Assembly: GCF_013414195.1 (NCBI RefSeq)
Contig: NZ_JAATTV010000017.1
Location: forward strand, 1 to 64,000
Direction: 5' to 3'
Source of the DNA: Psychrobacter sp. BI730
GTDB lineage: Bacteria; Pseudomonadota; Gammaproteobacteria; Pseudomonadales; Moraxellaceae
DNA: 64,000 nucleotides
The position numbers and the translations under genes were made by a program. Positions 45,188-54,921 of the stretch are shown piece after piece (position 1 is the first letter of the stretch; every line of letters starts with the position of its first letter). The notes beneath the pieces are model-generated. The model did not search any database, had not been told where the DNA came from, and saw only the letters and a program-made list of their open reading frames with translations.

Positions 45188-45316
45188 ACATCGTTTTCCA
45201 GATTGCTATTATTGTGTCGTGTCTTGGCTCATTAGTTGGTTAGCTATTTGGCTCTCTATGAGAAGTAACTATTAGGGGTCACTAGGCTTACCATGTGGAG
45301 CCAGCCATTTAGCAAA

Positions 45317-48300
45317 CTATCCTGATAGGTCATCCATTAAGGTATAGACGACAGGAATAACAACCAAGCTCAATAGCGTAGAGGTCACCAGACCACCCAG
45401 TACCGCTGCTGCCATCGGTCGCCTAAAGGTAGGATCTGCATCACCCCAACCAAATACTAGGGGCAACATACCTGCACCCATCGCGATGGTCGTCATGATA
45501 ATAGGCCGTGCACGCTTGCGACATGCATCTACGATAGCCTCAAAACGCGCCAGCCCTCGACGCTGGGCAATCAACGCGTAATCGACCAGCAGGATTGAGT
45601 TTTTAGTCGCAATACCCATAAGCATAATAAAGCCAATCATCGAAGGCATAGATAAGCTACTATTAGTAATAACCAAGCCGACAAACGCCCCACCGATCGA
45701 CAGAGGTAGCGCCATCAGAATGGTAAAGGGCTGCAATAAACGACCAAACAGTAGAATAAGTACGCCTAAAATACAAACCACACCGACGGACATCGCAATG
45801 ATAAAACCACTAAAGAGGTCTGCCATGTTTTCGGCTTGACCTTGGTCGATAATGGTAATCGAAGGCGGCAGTTGCTGCATAGTCGGCACTGCTTTGACTG
45901 CTTGTACCAAATCGCCAAGCTCGCCACTCGCAGGTTGTACCGTGATACTAATGGCACGCTCTCGATCCAATCTACTAATCTGCGCAGGTCCAGTGCCAAA
46001 GTCTAGCGTAGCAACCTCACCGACGCGCACGCCTTGACCTGCAGGCATAGTACTCGGCACGTACAAACCTTCTAGTTGGCTAACATTTTGCTTAGCCACG
46101 TCAGGTAAACGTACGACGATTGGTACTTGGCGCGTATCAAGATTAAGCTTGGACAATTGCTGCTCGTAGTCGCCTACAGTCGCCACACGTAGAGTCGTAG
46201 CGATATCTTGCGTGGTCACCCCTTTGTCAGCCATTGCCAATCTATCTGGCGTTACCGTTAGCTCTTGGCGTGGTAGACTGCGATCACTGGTCACAGCGCC
46301 TGCACTTGGTAGTCCCCGAATCTCAGACATGATTTTTTGTGCAGTTTGTTCAAGCAATTGCGGATTGGTACTGGTTAATGAAAAGTTATATCCACTCTCA
46401 CCACCACTCGATAGCCCGACTGTGAACCGTGCTCCTGGCACTTCTGTCATCAGTTTGCTAATTTTGCGCTCTATCTCTTGCTTGGTGCCTCGTTCTGCAC
46501 GCGGTGCAAGCACAATATCCAAACCGGCAATGTTTTCAGCCTTACCGCCGCCACCATCTGACGCACCCATCGACGCCTGCGCCTCTCCCACTGAAGTAAA
46601 AATATTAGTCACCTCAGGCATAGCCAAAATACGATCACTTGCTAGCGCCGCCACGCGCTCAGTATCTTCCAAAGAGACGTCAGGTGTCAGCTCAATAGCC
46701 ACTCGAGTTTGATCGATATCATTATCAGGGATAAATGACGTCGGTAGCAGCTTAACCAAAGCTAATGAGGCCACAAATAAAACAAGCGTTGCACCCATGG
46801 TTAGCCAGCGATGATGTAGGGTCCAAGACACAATCTTAAGATAGTACTTCATCATCGCGCTTTGTTTTTCGACGTGCTTTTTCTCAGGTCGTAAGATATA
46901 AGCTGCCATCATCGGTGTAATCAGGCGAGCTACCATCAGCGAGGCAAAAATTGATAAGGCAGCCGTCCAACCAAACTGACGGAAAAACTGTCCAACGATA
47001 CCGCCCATAAAGGCCGTTGGTAAAAATACCGCAATCAACGTAAAAGTAGTCGCGACAACGGCCAGACCGATTTCATCAGCGGCTTCCATCGCCGCTTCAT
47101 AAGGCGTCTTACCCATGCGTAAATGGCGTATGATGTTTTCGACTTCAACGATTGCATCATCAACCAGCACTCCAATGACCAATGATAATGCCAGTAGTGA
47201 GATGATATTAAGACTAAAGCCAAACAGATACATACCCAAAAAGGTTGGAATCACTGATAATGGCAAAGCAACCGCAGCAACGATAGTCGCGCGAATATTG
47301 CGCAAAAACAGGAAGACTACCACTACAGCCAACAGACCACCCTCGATGAGCATTCTTAACGAAGCTTCATAATCTTCTGCAATGGGTGTGGCTCGATCAT
47401 AGACTTTTTCAATACTGATGTTACCGACATCAGCAGTCAGCTTGGCAAGCTCTTCATCAACCAGCTCCATTACATCGACTTCACTGGCACCGCGCGAGCG
47501 AGTGATGTTAAATGCCACTACGGTTTGACCGTCTAGCTTGGCAATTGAGCTTGGATCTGCTGCGCCGTCAGTGATTTTTGCCATACGCCCTAAAGCTTGT
47601 GTGCCTCCTGTAGGGACAGCCACTTGCAAATCGTTTAGCTCATTTGCTCGCTCAACAGCACCGAGAACACGGATGGTCTGAGTCGTATTGCCAACTTCCG
47701 CCTCCCCACCAGAACTGTCTTGCTGGATACCAGCGATTTGCTGCGATAATTGCGAAATAGAAAACTTTAGACCACTTAATGCAATTGGGTCAGCAGCAAC
47801 CGTGATTTCACGCTGCAACCCGCCAACACGGCTCACGGTACTGACGCCTGGTATATCAGATAGTCGTTTGGTAACGGTATCATCAACAAACCAAGATAAA
47901 TCCTCCACGCTCATATTCTCAGCAGCGACAGAGTAAGTAACCACTGGAAACCCAGCAGTAGATACTTTGGTAATAATAGGATCATTAGCCGCAGCTGGTA
48001 GATCACCACGTACTTCACCGACTGCTGACCGCACATCGTCTACCGCTTCTTGAATGTCTTTTTCTAAGGTAAATTCAGTGGCAATGGTTGCCGCACCCGT
48101 CTGTAGCGTGGTGCGAATATGACTCACGCCTTCGATACTGGTCAGTTTATTTTCAATCTTTTTGGCGATATCGTTTTCGAGCTGTGAAGGCGCAGCACCC
48201 GGTAGCGTCACCGTGACTACCACCGCTGGCAAATCTATATCCGGAAACTGCTGGACTTTCATTTTCATGAAACCGTAAATGCCGCCCAACGTCAGCAGCA

Positions 48301-48361
48301 CAAATAGCAAGATAGCAACGAGCGGGTTCTTTATCGAATAAGCGGAGACGTTTAAGCTCAT
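45317..48361 (-). CDS. RND multidrug efflux permease (HAE-1 family)
   Basis: Large inner-membrane proton-drug antiporter of 1014 residues with the usual 12 helices and two periplasmic loops. The start YSIKNPLVAILLFVLLTLGG, LPAVVVTVTLPGAAPSQLE, and the proton-relay Asp pair in VIGVLVDDAIVEVENIIRH (helix 4) are diagnostic; GFIMLMGIATKNSILLVDYA is helix 10. It resembles MdtB/VexF-type pumps, whose substrates are antibiotics, dyes or bile salts. The ATG overlaps the adaptor gene stop by 4 nt. No outer-membrane channel gene is adjacent, so a TolC-like protein encoded elsewhere must be used (inference). Confidence 0.95.
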   Translation of the reverse strand: MSLNVSAYSIKNPLVAILLFVLLTLGGIYGFMKMKVQQFPDIDLPAVVVTVTLPGAAPSQLENDIAKKIENKLTSIEGVSHIRTTLQTGAATIATEFTLEKDIQEAVDDVRSAVGEVRGDLPAAANDPIITKVSTAGFPVVTYSVAAENMSVEDLSWFVDDTVTKRLSDIPGVSTVSRVGGLQREITVAADPIALSGLKFSISQLSQQIAGIQQDSSGGEAEVGNTTQTIRVLGAVERANELNDLQVAVPTGGTQALGRMAKITDGAADPSSIAKLDGQTVVAFNITRSRGASEVDVMELVDEELAKLTADVGNISIEKVYDRATPIAEDYEASLRMLIEGGLLAVVVVFLFLRNIRATIVAAVALPLSVIPTFLGMYLFGFSLNIISLLALSLVIGVLVDDAIVEVENIIRHLRMGKTPYEAAMEAADEIGLAVVATTFTLIAVFLPTAFMGGIVGQFFRQFGWTAALSIFASLMVARLITPMMAAYILRPEKKHVEKQSAMMKYYLKIVSWTLHHRWLTMGATLVLFVASLALVKLLPTSFIPDNDIDQTRVAIELTPDVSLEDTERVAALASDRILAMPEVTNIFTSVGEAQASMGASDGGGGKAENIAGLDIVLAPRAERGTKQEIERKISKLMTEVPGARFTVGLSSGGESGYNFSLTSTNPQLLEQTAQKIMSEIRGLPSAGAVTSDRSLPRQELTVTPDRLAMADKGVTTQDIATTLRVATVGDYEQQLSKLNLDTRQVPIVVRLPDVAKQNVSQLEGLYVPSTMPAGQGVRVGEVATLDFGTGPAQISRLDRERAISITVQPASGELGDLVQAVKAVPTMQQLPPSITIIDQGQAENMADLFSGFIIAMSVGVVCILGVLILLFGRLLQPFTILMALPLSIGGAFVGLVITNSSLSMPSMIGFIMLMGIATKNSILLVDYALIAQRRGLARFEAIVDACRKRARPIIMTTIAMGAGMLPLVFGWGDADPTFRRPMAAAVLGGLVTSTLLSLVVIPVVYTLMDDLSG

Positions 48362-49650
48362 GGCTGTGCCTGCACTGGCTTACTAGTTTGAGTTACACCA
48401 TCAACAACGCGCACTAGGTCACCATCATTTAAGAAGCTACCGCCCTGTTTTACGATACGACTGTCACTTGGCAAAGGCTCTAGCACTGCTACGCTCTCGC
48501 CCAATCGCTCACCCAATGTGACTCGCTGCTGCTTGATACGTCCCATTGATCGATCGTCTCGAGTAGTCGATTCAGTAACGAGCATCACATAATCATAACC
48601 ATCATTACTGACCACGGCGCTATTAGGAATCGTTTGCGTGCTGGTACTTCCTAATAGGAATTCGCCTGTTTGATACATGCCTGCACGTATCTTTGAGTTG
48701 CTAGCTAGGCTGGCATAAATCGTAATTTGGCGGTTGTTGTCTGCGGTTGGTGCGATGCGGTTTACTTGCCCCATCACTGTATCACCACCCGGTAGACTGA
48801 CTTGTACAGGCGTACCGACGTTTATATCCCCGATAAGCTTAGGATCTATATCTGCTCGCCATTCCAAAACCCCGCCTTTGATAATCGTAAATAATGGATC
48901 CCCACCTGCCACTTGACCGACTTCTACCATTTTTTTACTGATAATACCGCTGACAGGAGCGACGACTTTTGCGTTCTCTAACGTTAAACGCTGATTGCTC
49001 AAACGGGCTTTGGATGCTTGCAAAGAAGCTCTGGCACGGACTTCCGAGGTACGGTAGCGGTCGGCTTCTTGTTTGCTGATGGCATCGATATCGATCAATG
49101 GCAGCACACGTGCAGCATCAGCGCTGGCATTGGCAAGGGTTGCTTCCGCTTCTGCGACATCTGCTTGCGCCTGTAGTACTTTCTGCTCCATAGCATCGGT
49201 GTCGAACACGGCTAAAACTTGACCCGCTCTGACGCGGTCGCCTTCTTCGACCAAGATACGCTCGATAGCCACACCATTGACTTTTGCACTGACGTTCGCA
49301 ATATCCTTAGCATTAATGGTTCCATCGGCACTGAGCGTGCTGCCGATATCATCTTGGCTTGGACTGATTGTTTCTACTGAGAGTACTGATTGCTCAATAC
49401 TAGCATCGCTACCAGTTGCCTGATCGTTTGCGACAGAGTTAGAAGTTGCTGACTCATCTGTAGCTGCATTACTATCATTGCCCCAATACTTGCCAAGCAG
49501 TACTCCAATCACTAGCACGGCTGCTAATACGGGCCACAACCATATTGGTGGTTTCGCAGATGGCCTTTGAGATACAGTGTCAGTTTGACGATATGGCGGC
49601 AACTCAGCTTCAGCTGACGGCTTAGAATGGGTTTCTTCAAAATCGCTCAT
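48358..49650 (-). CDS. RND efflux periplasmic adaptor (membrane fusion protein)
   Basis: A 430-residue adaptor that links the pump to an outer-membrane channel. An N-terminal cytoplasmic tail rich in Ser, Pro and Glu precedes one membrane anchor (about 35-55); there is no lipobox. The lipoyl half-motifs are NVSAKVNGVAIERILVEEGDRVRAGQVLAVFD and VVAPVSGIISKKMVEVGQVAGG, separated by a helical hairpin (about 150-215); beta-barrel and membrane-proximal domains follow. It is first in the operon, and the long gap to its right carries the promoter. The variant Asp/Ser/Ala-rich linker is unremarkable. Confidence 0.94.
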   Translation of the reverse strand: MSDFEETHSKPSAEAELPPYRQTDTVSQRPSAKPPIWLWPVLAAVLVIGVLLGKYWGNDSNAATDESATSNSVANDQATGSDASIEQSVLSVETISPSQDDIGSTLSADGTINAKDIANVSAKVNGVAIERILVEEGDRVRAGQVLAVFDTDAMEQKVLQAQADVAEAEATLANASADAARVLPLIDIDAISKQEADRYRTSEVRARASLQASKARLSNQRLTLENAKVVAPVSGIISKKMVEVGQVAGGDPLFTIIKGGVLEWRADIDPKLIGDINVGTPVQVSLPGGDTVMGQVNRIAPTADNNRQITIYASLASNSKIRAGMYQTGEFLLGSTSTQTIPNSAVVSNDGYDYVMLVTESTTRDDRSMGRIKQQRVTLGERLGESVAVLEPLPSDSRIVKQGGSFLNDGDLVRVVDGVTQTSKPVQAQP

Positions 49651-50154
49651 GATAGCTCTCTGTAGGTACAGTCAATATTAAAATACTCGATATAGAATGA
49701 CTAAAAATATCAATCAGTCATAGCAATAATAAAAAGTGGCACGCAATCGAAGCAATGTTTGGATAGCCTGATATAGGGCTATGAGCGTTACTTACAGAGA
49801 GTATTACGATGTTCTCTAAAGCACTGTTTATTATTATAATAGTCCATCAAATTATCGAGAATAGCATATATTTAGTCATCATCTTATTTTTATATATAGG
49901 GTCTAGCGTTCATAAATTTAATTGAAACTTAGATCGAATATATGTTCAATATTCAAGGCATATCAACTGATTTAAAGAAATAAGATCGCGTGCAGCCAGC
50001 TGTTGAATATTTGATTTATTCAACGACTGACTATGGATTGAGTATCGTCTATAAAGAATGTTAACGTTGTGGCCATGCTGTTTGATTATATCCAGAGCTA
50101 GGTTCAATGACATACTGAACCTACTTGCAGGCACTAAGCACTAAGCACTAAGCA
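49651..50154. other. Intergenic region upstream of the RND operon
   Basis: This 504-nt AT-rich gap holds the RND promoter and the end of the recG transcript. Several dyads are visible: GAATAT/ATATTC at 49936-49954, GTTGAATA/TATTCAAC at 50002-50024 and TAGGTTCA/TGAACCTA at 50099-50123. The first two could be operators; none is followed by a T-run. No regulator gene lies next to the pump. No gene is seen. Confidence 0.5.
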
Positions 50155-50157
50155 CTA
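50131..50157. repeat. Heptanucleotide tandem repeat at the recG stop
   Basis: Nearly four head-to-tail copies of GCACTAA, the last changed to GCACTAG. On the minus strand the recG stop codon TAG lies within the final copy (50155-50157). A 7-nt repeat inside a coding end would shift frame if it changed copy number, but here nearly all of it is downstream of the stop. Confidence 0.75.
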
Positions 50158-52518
50158 GGCATTGGTATAGCGACTTGCCTCAGGCATCCAGCGATGAATC
50201 AATTGACTGACATCTGCTTTTCGCGCAGGGTCTGCTATCAAATGCTTCGCTAACCGCTGAGCAATGGCAAATAATTGCTCATCACGGATTAGATCAGCCA
50301 AATAGTAGCCAACGTTACCCGTTTGACGTTTGCCTAACAGCTCTCCTGGCCCACGTAGCTCTAAGTCTTTTTGAGCAATGACGAAGCCATCGGTACTATC
50401 GCGTAGGACGTTTAGTCGCTCAGTACCTGTCTCCGATAGTGGCTTTTGATATAACAGTACACAGAAGCTTTTGGTCGAGCCACGTCCGACTCGCCCGCGC
50501 AGCTGATGCAATTGTGATAGTCCCAAACGCTCCGCATTTTCGATAACCATCAATGACGCATTGGGTACATCGACCCCTACCTCGATGACAGTCGTCGCAA
50601 TCAGCAAGTCCAAATTACCTGCTTTGAACTCTTGCATGATGGCTTGCTTATCGGCAGACTTCATCTTGCCATGTACCAGTCCAATACGAATATCTAGACG
50701 TTCATTTAAGTCTTCATAAGTGGCTTCGGCTGCCTGCGCATCCAAGACACTAGACGCTTCTACCAGTGAACATACCCAATACGCTTGCCTGCCCGCTTCG
50801 CAATTAATCGCAATACGTTCTATGACTTCATCGCGTCGATTGCGATCAATGGTTACCGTCGTAATTGGCGTACGCCCCGGTGGCAATTCATCAATGATTG
50901 AAGTATCCATATCGCCATAGACGCTCATCGCTAAGGTTCTTGGAATCGGTGTTGCGGTCATGATTAGCTGGTGAGGTGTGCTATTAGCCACGCCTTTATT
51001 GGTCAATGCCATGCGCTGCTCGACACCGAATCGGTGCTGCTCATCAATGATAACCAAGCCTAATTTAGCGAACTGAACTTGCTCCTGAAACAGTGCATGA
51101 GTACCGACCACCACTTGCACGGTATTTTCTGCGACTGCTTCCAATGCTTCGCGGCGCTGTTTGGCCGTTTGCTTACCTGCGAGCCAACCGACACCAATAC
51201 CCAATGGCTCAAACCATTGCTTAAAATTCAGTAGATGCTGCTCTGCCAAAATCTCAGTCGGTGCCATTACCGCGACCTGCCAGCCACTATCGAGCGCATA
51301 GCCTGCCGCCCCTGCTGCCACCAACGTCTTGCCAGCACCCACATCACCCTGTACCAGTCGTAGCATCGGAATTGAGGTCGCCATATCCGCAGTGATGTCT
51401 TTCATCACTCTTTTTTGCGCACCCGTTAAATCAAAAAGCAATGCAGAAAACAGCTTGTCAGCAAGAGGACTATTGGTAGTGCATTTGGGTGCTTTATGCT
51501 GATGCAACTGCTGGCGACGATATAGCAGACTGAGCTGATGCGCAGTCAACTCTTCAATAATCAAGCGCTGGCAGGCAGCATGCGTACGAGCACTGAGTTG
51601 AGTGAATAGTTTGTATTGCTGAGACGCGCTAGTATAAGTAGGCGGCGTATGCAGCAGTACCAATGCTTCAAATATCGTTAAATTATAGACATTATGCTGA
51701 GCAATACTGGCAGCGACGTTATGTATGTCATTATCTGCCTGATAGGTAGAAGGATTGGGTTTATATACGCTATTGCCAATCGCATTGCTAGTCACATTGT
51801 CAGGCACACTGCGTGCTAACGTTGAGAAAATATCTTCGGTATATTCGGCCTCTGATACTGTTGATTTAGATGGCTCAAAAGGCACTAATGGCAAATCGGA
51901 TACAACTGCAAAATCTTCAGCCGTAAACAATGTCATCGGCAGACCTTGGCTCCGAACCGTTTGCAATGCCAGTTTAATTAAAGTGCGCAGTTTGTTTTGA
52001 TGTAAACCTTTGACAGTAGGATAAATAGGCTGCAATCCCGTATCGGTCATGACTGTATTGTCAGTGATAACTTGATATTCAGGGTGATGTATCTGCTTAC
52101 CGTAGCGGCTGACTTTGACTTCACCAAACAGCTGTAAACGTGTTCCCAAATTCATAGTCTGTACCAGACCACGATAGACCTTAAAAAACCGTAACGATAT
52201 CGTACCCGTATCATCGTCCACCGTCACAGTCATCCCACTGCGCTTGGTATCGACATGAACGATATGACCAGTAATTAGCGCTGACTGTCCATGCTCTACA
52301 TCAGCGATTGATACCAGTCGACTACGATCTTCATAATCACGGGGCAAATGTAATAGCAAATCGAATATCCGCTTGATATTTAACTGCGCCAACTGCTCTG
52401 CGACTTTTACCCCTACACCTGCTAGCGCAGACACTGGCATATCTAGTGCTGACAACGGTATGTCAGATCTAAAGTGATCTGACGAGTTGGCTGAGGCATG
52501 ACTCTCCGATATTGGCAT
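50155..52518 (-). CDS. recG: ATP-dependent DNA helicase RecG
   Basis: Branch-migrating helicase that remodels stalled forks and recombination intermediates. From the ATG at 52518 (AGGA about 6 nt upstream, better than 52596) it has 787 residues. The wedge domain with FDLLLHLPRDYEDRS leads, then Walker A GDVGAGKT, DEQH in VIIDEQHRFGV, TATPIPRTLAMSVYGDMD, and the C-terminal GRVGRG helicase motif VI. E. coli RecG has 693 residues; most of the extra length is a poorly conserved insert at about 210-285 (with EAEYTEDIFSTLARSV) just before the helicase core, plus a 25-residue leader. Confidence 0.96.
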   Translation of the reverse strand: MPISESHASANSSDHFRSDIPLSALDMPVSALAGVGVKVAEQLAQLNIKRIFDLLLHLPRDYEDRSRLVSIADVEHGQSALITGHIVHVDTKRSGMTVTVDDDTGTISLRFFKVYRGLVQTMNLGTRLQLFGEVKVSRYGKQIHHPEYQVITDNTVMTDTGLQPIYPTVKGLHQNKLRTLIKLALQTVRSQGLPMTLFTAEDFAVVSDLPLVPFEPSKSTVSEAEYTEDIFSTLARSVPDNVTSNAIGNSVYKPNPSTYQADNDIHNVAASIAQHNVYNLTIFEALVLLHTPPTYTSASQQYKLFTQLSARTHAACQRLIIEELTAHQLSLLYRRQQLHQHKAPKCTTNSPLADKLFSALLFDLTGAQKRVMKDITADMATSIPMLRLVQGDVGAGKTLVAAGAAGYALDSGWQVAVMAPTEILAEQHLLNFKQWFEPLGIGVGWLAGKQTAKQRREALEAVAENTVQVVVGTHALFQEQVQFAKLGLVIIDEQHRFGVEQRMALTNKGVANSTPHQLIMTATPIPRTLAMSVYGDMDTSIIDELPPGRTPITTVTIDRNRRDEVIERIAINCEAGRQAYWVCSLVEASSVLDAQAAEATYEDLNERLDIRIGLVHGKMKSADKQAIMQEFKAGNLDLLIATTVIEVGVDVPNASLMVIENAERLGLSQLHQLRGRVGRGSTKSFCVLLYQKPLSETGTERLNVLRDSTDGFVIAQKDLELRGPGELLGKRQTGNVGYYLADLIRDEQLFAIAQRLAKHLIADPARKADVSQLIHRWMPEASRYTNA

Positions 52519-52755
52519 TAAAGATCCTAACAATATTATTTTTAATTTTTGTATGCTAAATCGAGCATTTTTAATAGTACGTATAAAAAAGTCCACTCAT
52601 TTCATTATAGCTGACAATACAATTGCTTATGCTAGGCTATTTAGTAAAATAGCACCTATACAGTCCATCTACTATAGATAAACCGCTTCTCCTCATCATA
52701 CCAATAACTGATGTCTTATTTTTTGAATTCTGGCAATTTCATAAGGTGTTTTTCT

Positions 52756-53760
52756 ATGCTTGTTTCTATTTTGCCTCGTCAGTTGCTTCATAACTTAATT
52801 CGTCATAATCTAAAACTACTGAGGTTGAGCTTAATACCTATTCTCGGTTTTTATATTAGTGCGTGTAGCACGTTGACATCTACTACTCCCAAAACTCCAG
52901 AGCCTGTTATTAAAGCCCCTACTGTCGCACTGGTGTTGGGTGGTGGCGGTGCAAAAGGGTTTGCCCATGTGGGCGTCATCAAAGCTCTAGAGGAAAACGG
53001 TATCAAACCAACATTGGTGGTCGGTACAAGTGTGGGGAGTTTGATTGGCAGCTTATACGCCAGTGGTTACACGCCGGCACAGCTTGAGCAATTGGCACTG
53101 ACCACTACTGATAGCCAGCTCACAGACTTTACTTTATCCAATCAAGGTTTTATCGAAGGTATTAAGTTAAAAAACTTTATTAATAGCAAAGTGAATGCGC
53201 GTACCATAGAGGATTTCCCCATTGCTTTTGCGGCAATCGCAGCAGAAAAACACACTCTGAAGAAAGCGGTCTTTACCACTGGCGACGCTGGGCTTGCCGT
53301 ACAAGCGTCCTGTAGCGTACCTGATATTTTTATTGCCCCGCGCATTCCTGAAAAGGTCGGTAAAAAATATATCGATGGTGGTGTAGTCAGTTTAGTACCA
53401 GTAGATAGCGCCTATGACTTAGGTGCTGATATTGTCATTGCTGTAGATGTAACGGGAGCTCAAGGCAGTGATAATACTAATAATCAAATACCGACTATGA
53501 ACTCATTAAGTGACTTCTGGGGCTTTCTAGAAAACAATATTCTAGCTCCCAACCTGACTGCTAATCGCTCCGCGTCAAATCAGAGCGAGCGGGATCGAGC
53601 GGATATTGTTATTACTCCCAATGTCGGTCGTAACAGCTCAATAGATACTAGGCAGCGACGCAGTCTGATACAAGCAGGCGCTCAAGCTACAACGCCACAG
53701 ATCAATGCAATTAAACAACTTATCCAAGAGGAATCTATTAGCAAATATGCCACGCTGTAG
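52756..53760 (+). CDS. Patatin-like phospholipase lipoprotein (RssA-like)
   Basis: A 334-residue protein starting at the ATG at 52756, 7 nt after AAGGTG; an ATG at 52711 lacks a good ribosome-binding site. The hydrophobic segment ends in a lipobox-like ISAC, so a lipid anchor is likely. The patatin domain shows the oxyanion loop VLGGGGAKGFAHVG, the nucleophile elbow GTSVG (Ser) and the catalytic Asp in DGG, making a Ser-Asp dyad. It resembles E. coli RssA and NTE-like esterases. The substrate is presumably phospholipid, not proven. It is divergent from recG and ends at a strong terminator. Confidence 0.9.
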   Translation: MLVSILPRQLLHNLIRHNLKLLRLSLIPILGFYISACSTLTSTTPKTPEPVIKAPTVALVLGGGGAKGFAHVGVIKALEENGIKPTLVVGTSVGSLIGSLYASGYTPAQLEQLALTTTDSQLTDFTLSNQGFIEGIKLKNFINSKVNARTIEDFPIAFAAIAAEKHTLKKAVFTTGDAGLAVQASCSVPDIFIAPRIPEKVGKKYIDGGVVSLVPVDSAYDLGADIVIAVDVTGAQGSDNTNNQIPTMNSLSDFWGFLENNILAPNLTANRSASNQSERDRADIVITPNVGRNSSIDTRQRRSLIQAGAQATTPQINAIKQLIQEESISKYATL

Positions 53761-53810
53761 CTCAGTATTTTTACTTACTTATCAGTAAAGTTGTTGAAAG
53801 CCCTAACACA

Positions 53811-53857
53811 CCAATAAAAAAGCACCGCAGCTATAAACTGTGGTGCTTTTTTATTGG
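53811..53857. terminator. Long perfect terminator
   Basis: The 20-nt arms (CCAATAAAAAAGCACCGCAG at 53811-53830 and its complement at 53838-53857, one G-T pair) enclose a 7-nt loop. It acts for the patatin-like gene and, reading leftward, for the convergent secreted-protein gene. Confidence 0.92.
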
Positions 53858-53935
53858 TAGCTTTCAGTACTAAATGGATAGTTTTCAGTGCTAACTATAT
53901 CAATGCTAGCTAAATTCTAATTCAAAAATTCAGGG

Positions 53936-54532
53936 CTACTTAACGCGCGCGCGATATTTTACAGCGACAGTATCATTTAGACCTACGCCTTCTAGGTCCC
54001 AACGTACTGCTTTATAATATTTAAGCGCGACGTCTTGTAGTTGATTATCTACCTTGGTACGTAATGGCATACGAGCAAAATTATTGCCATCTACACTGCC
54101 ATATGGGAATTCAGGAGCAACGGTTTTTAATAGTTCTACCTGCTCTGGAATGCTCATCGTAACGGTCATTTTACGGACGCGATCTGCATTGGTATTGGTA
54201 AAGTATCCTTGATATTCCAATACATTGCCTGACTGCAAACGAGTATTGGTATCTACAGGGACAAGCACTTCTTGACCGTTGGCATCAACGCTGACCAACG
54301 ACGCTGTGATTCTACTATTAACGGCTTGAGCACTTGAGTTGCTGTTCTTGTTGGCATTTGTCTGAATAGCCATTGAGCTATCAACCGCTTGCTCTGGTGT
54401 TGGTAACATCGCTGAGGCTTGTGTGACTACCATTGCACCGATGAGCGTACCGGCAACAACGTGAAATAAGCGGTGGCCGCTCCAAGCACTGAACGGGCTA
54501 GCAAACTGGTTACTTTTTTTCATGATTTTCAT
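53936..54532 (-). CDS. Hypothetical secreted protein (DUF11-like)
   Basis: A 198-residue exported protein. The long signal sequence (basic n-region, GHRLFHVVAGTLIGAMVVTQASA) is cleaved near residue 42. The mature part is one domain of the type seen in conserved repeat (DUF11) proteins: RLQSGNVLEYQGYFTNTNADRVRKMTVTMSIPEQVEL with a late AVRWDLEGVGLNDTVAVKYRARVK. Such immunoglobulin-like domains are usually structural surface modules. No membrane anchor follows. A second ATG at 54523 is possible. It is monocistronic. Confidence 0.72.
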   Translation of the reverse strand: MKIMKKSNQFASPFSAWSGHRLFHVVAGTLIGAMVVTQASAMLPTPEQAVDSSMAIQTNANKNSNSSAQAVNSRITASLVSVDANGQEVLVPVDTNTRLQSGNVLEYQGYFTNTNADRVRKMTVTMSIPEQVELLKTVAPEFPYGSVDGNNFARMPLRTKVDNQLQDVALKYYKAVRWDLEGVGLNDTVAVKYRARVK

Positions 54533-54921
54533 TATCCCTGGTTGATATATCGGTAAAACACAGATGGTGCAACTTAAGTTATTTTTATAATTTGTTCAAC
54601 AGATAAAAAGCATTACGATGTACATAAGATATCGCTGTGAAATAGTTCATGCAATCTATGAAACACACGAACTCACTTATCTAACCTGATTATCTTCGCT
54701 CAGCATCTGTAAAGCAATAGCGCTTAGCATAACAAAAAGCATTTGTGCGTACATTAACCCAGTGTTGAGGTTGTGTATATCAGCGATTGGCAATAAGAAT
54801 GCTTGAATACAGCTGAAATAAAAGATAGCTCATAACCGCGTTTTTTGCTATGGTAAATCTTTAGCGTTAGGCATTTTTTTGCTGCGCCCCTTTTCTTATT
54901 CTAACGACTACTGCTCCCATT
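54533..54921. other. Divergent spacer between secreted-protein gene and argA
   Basis: A 389-nt AT-rich gap carrying the divergent promoters of the secreted-protein gene and argA. I see no convincing operator such as an ARG box and no gene. Confidence 0.5.
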
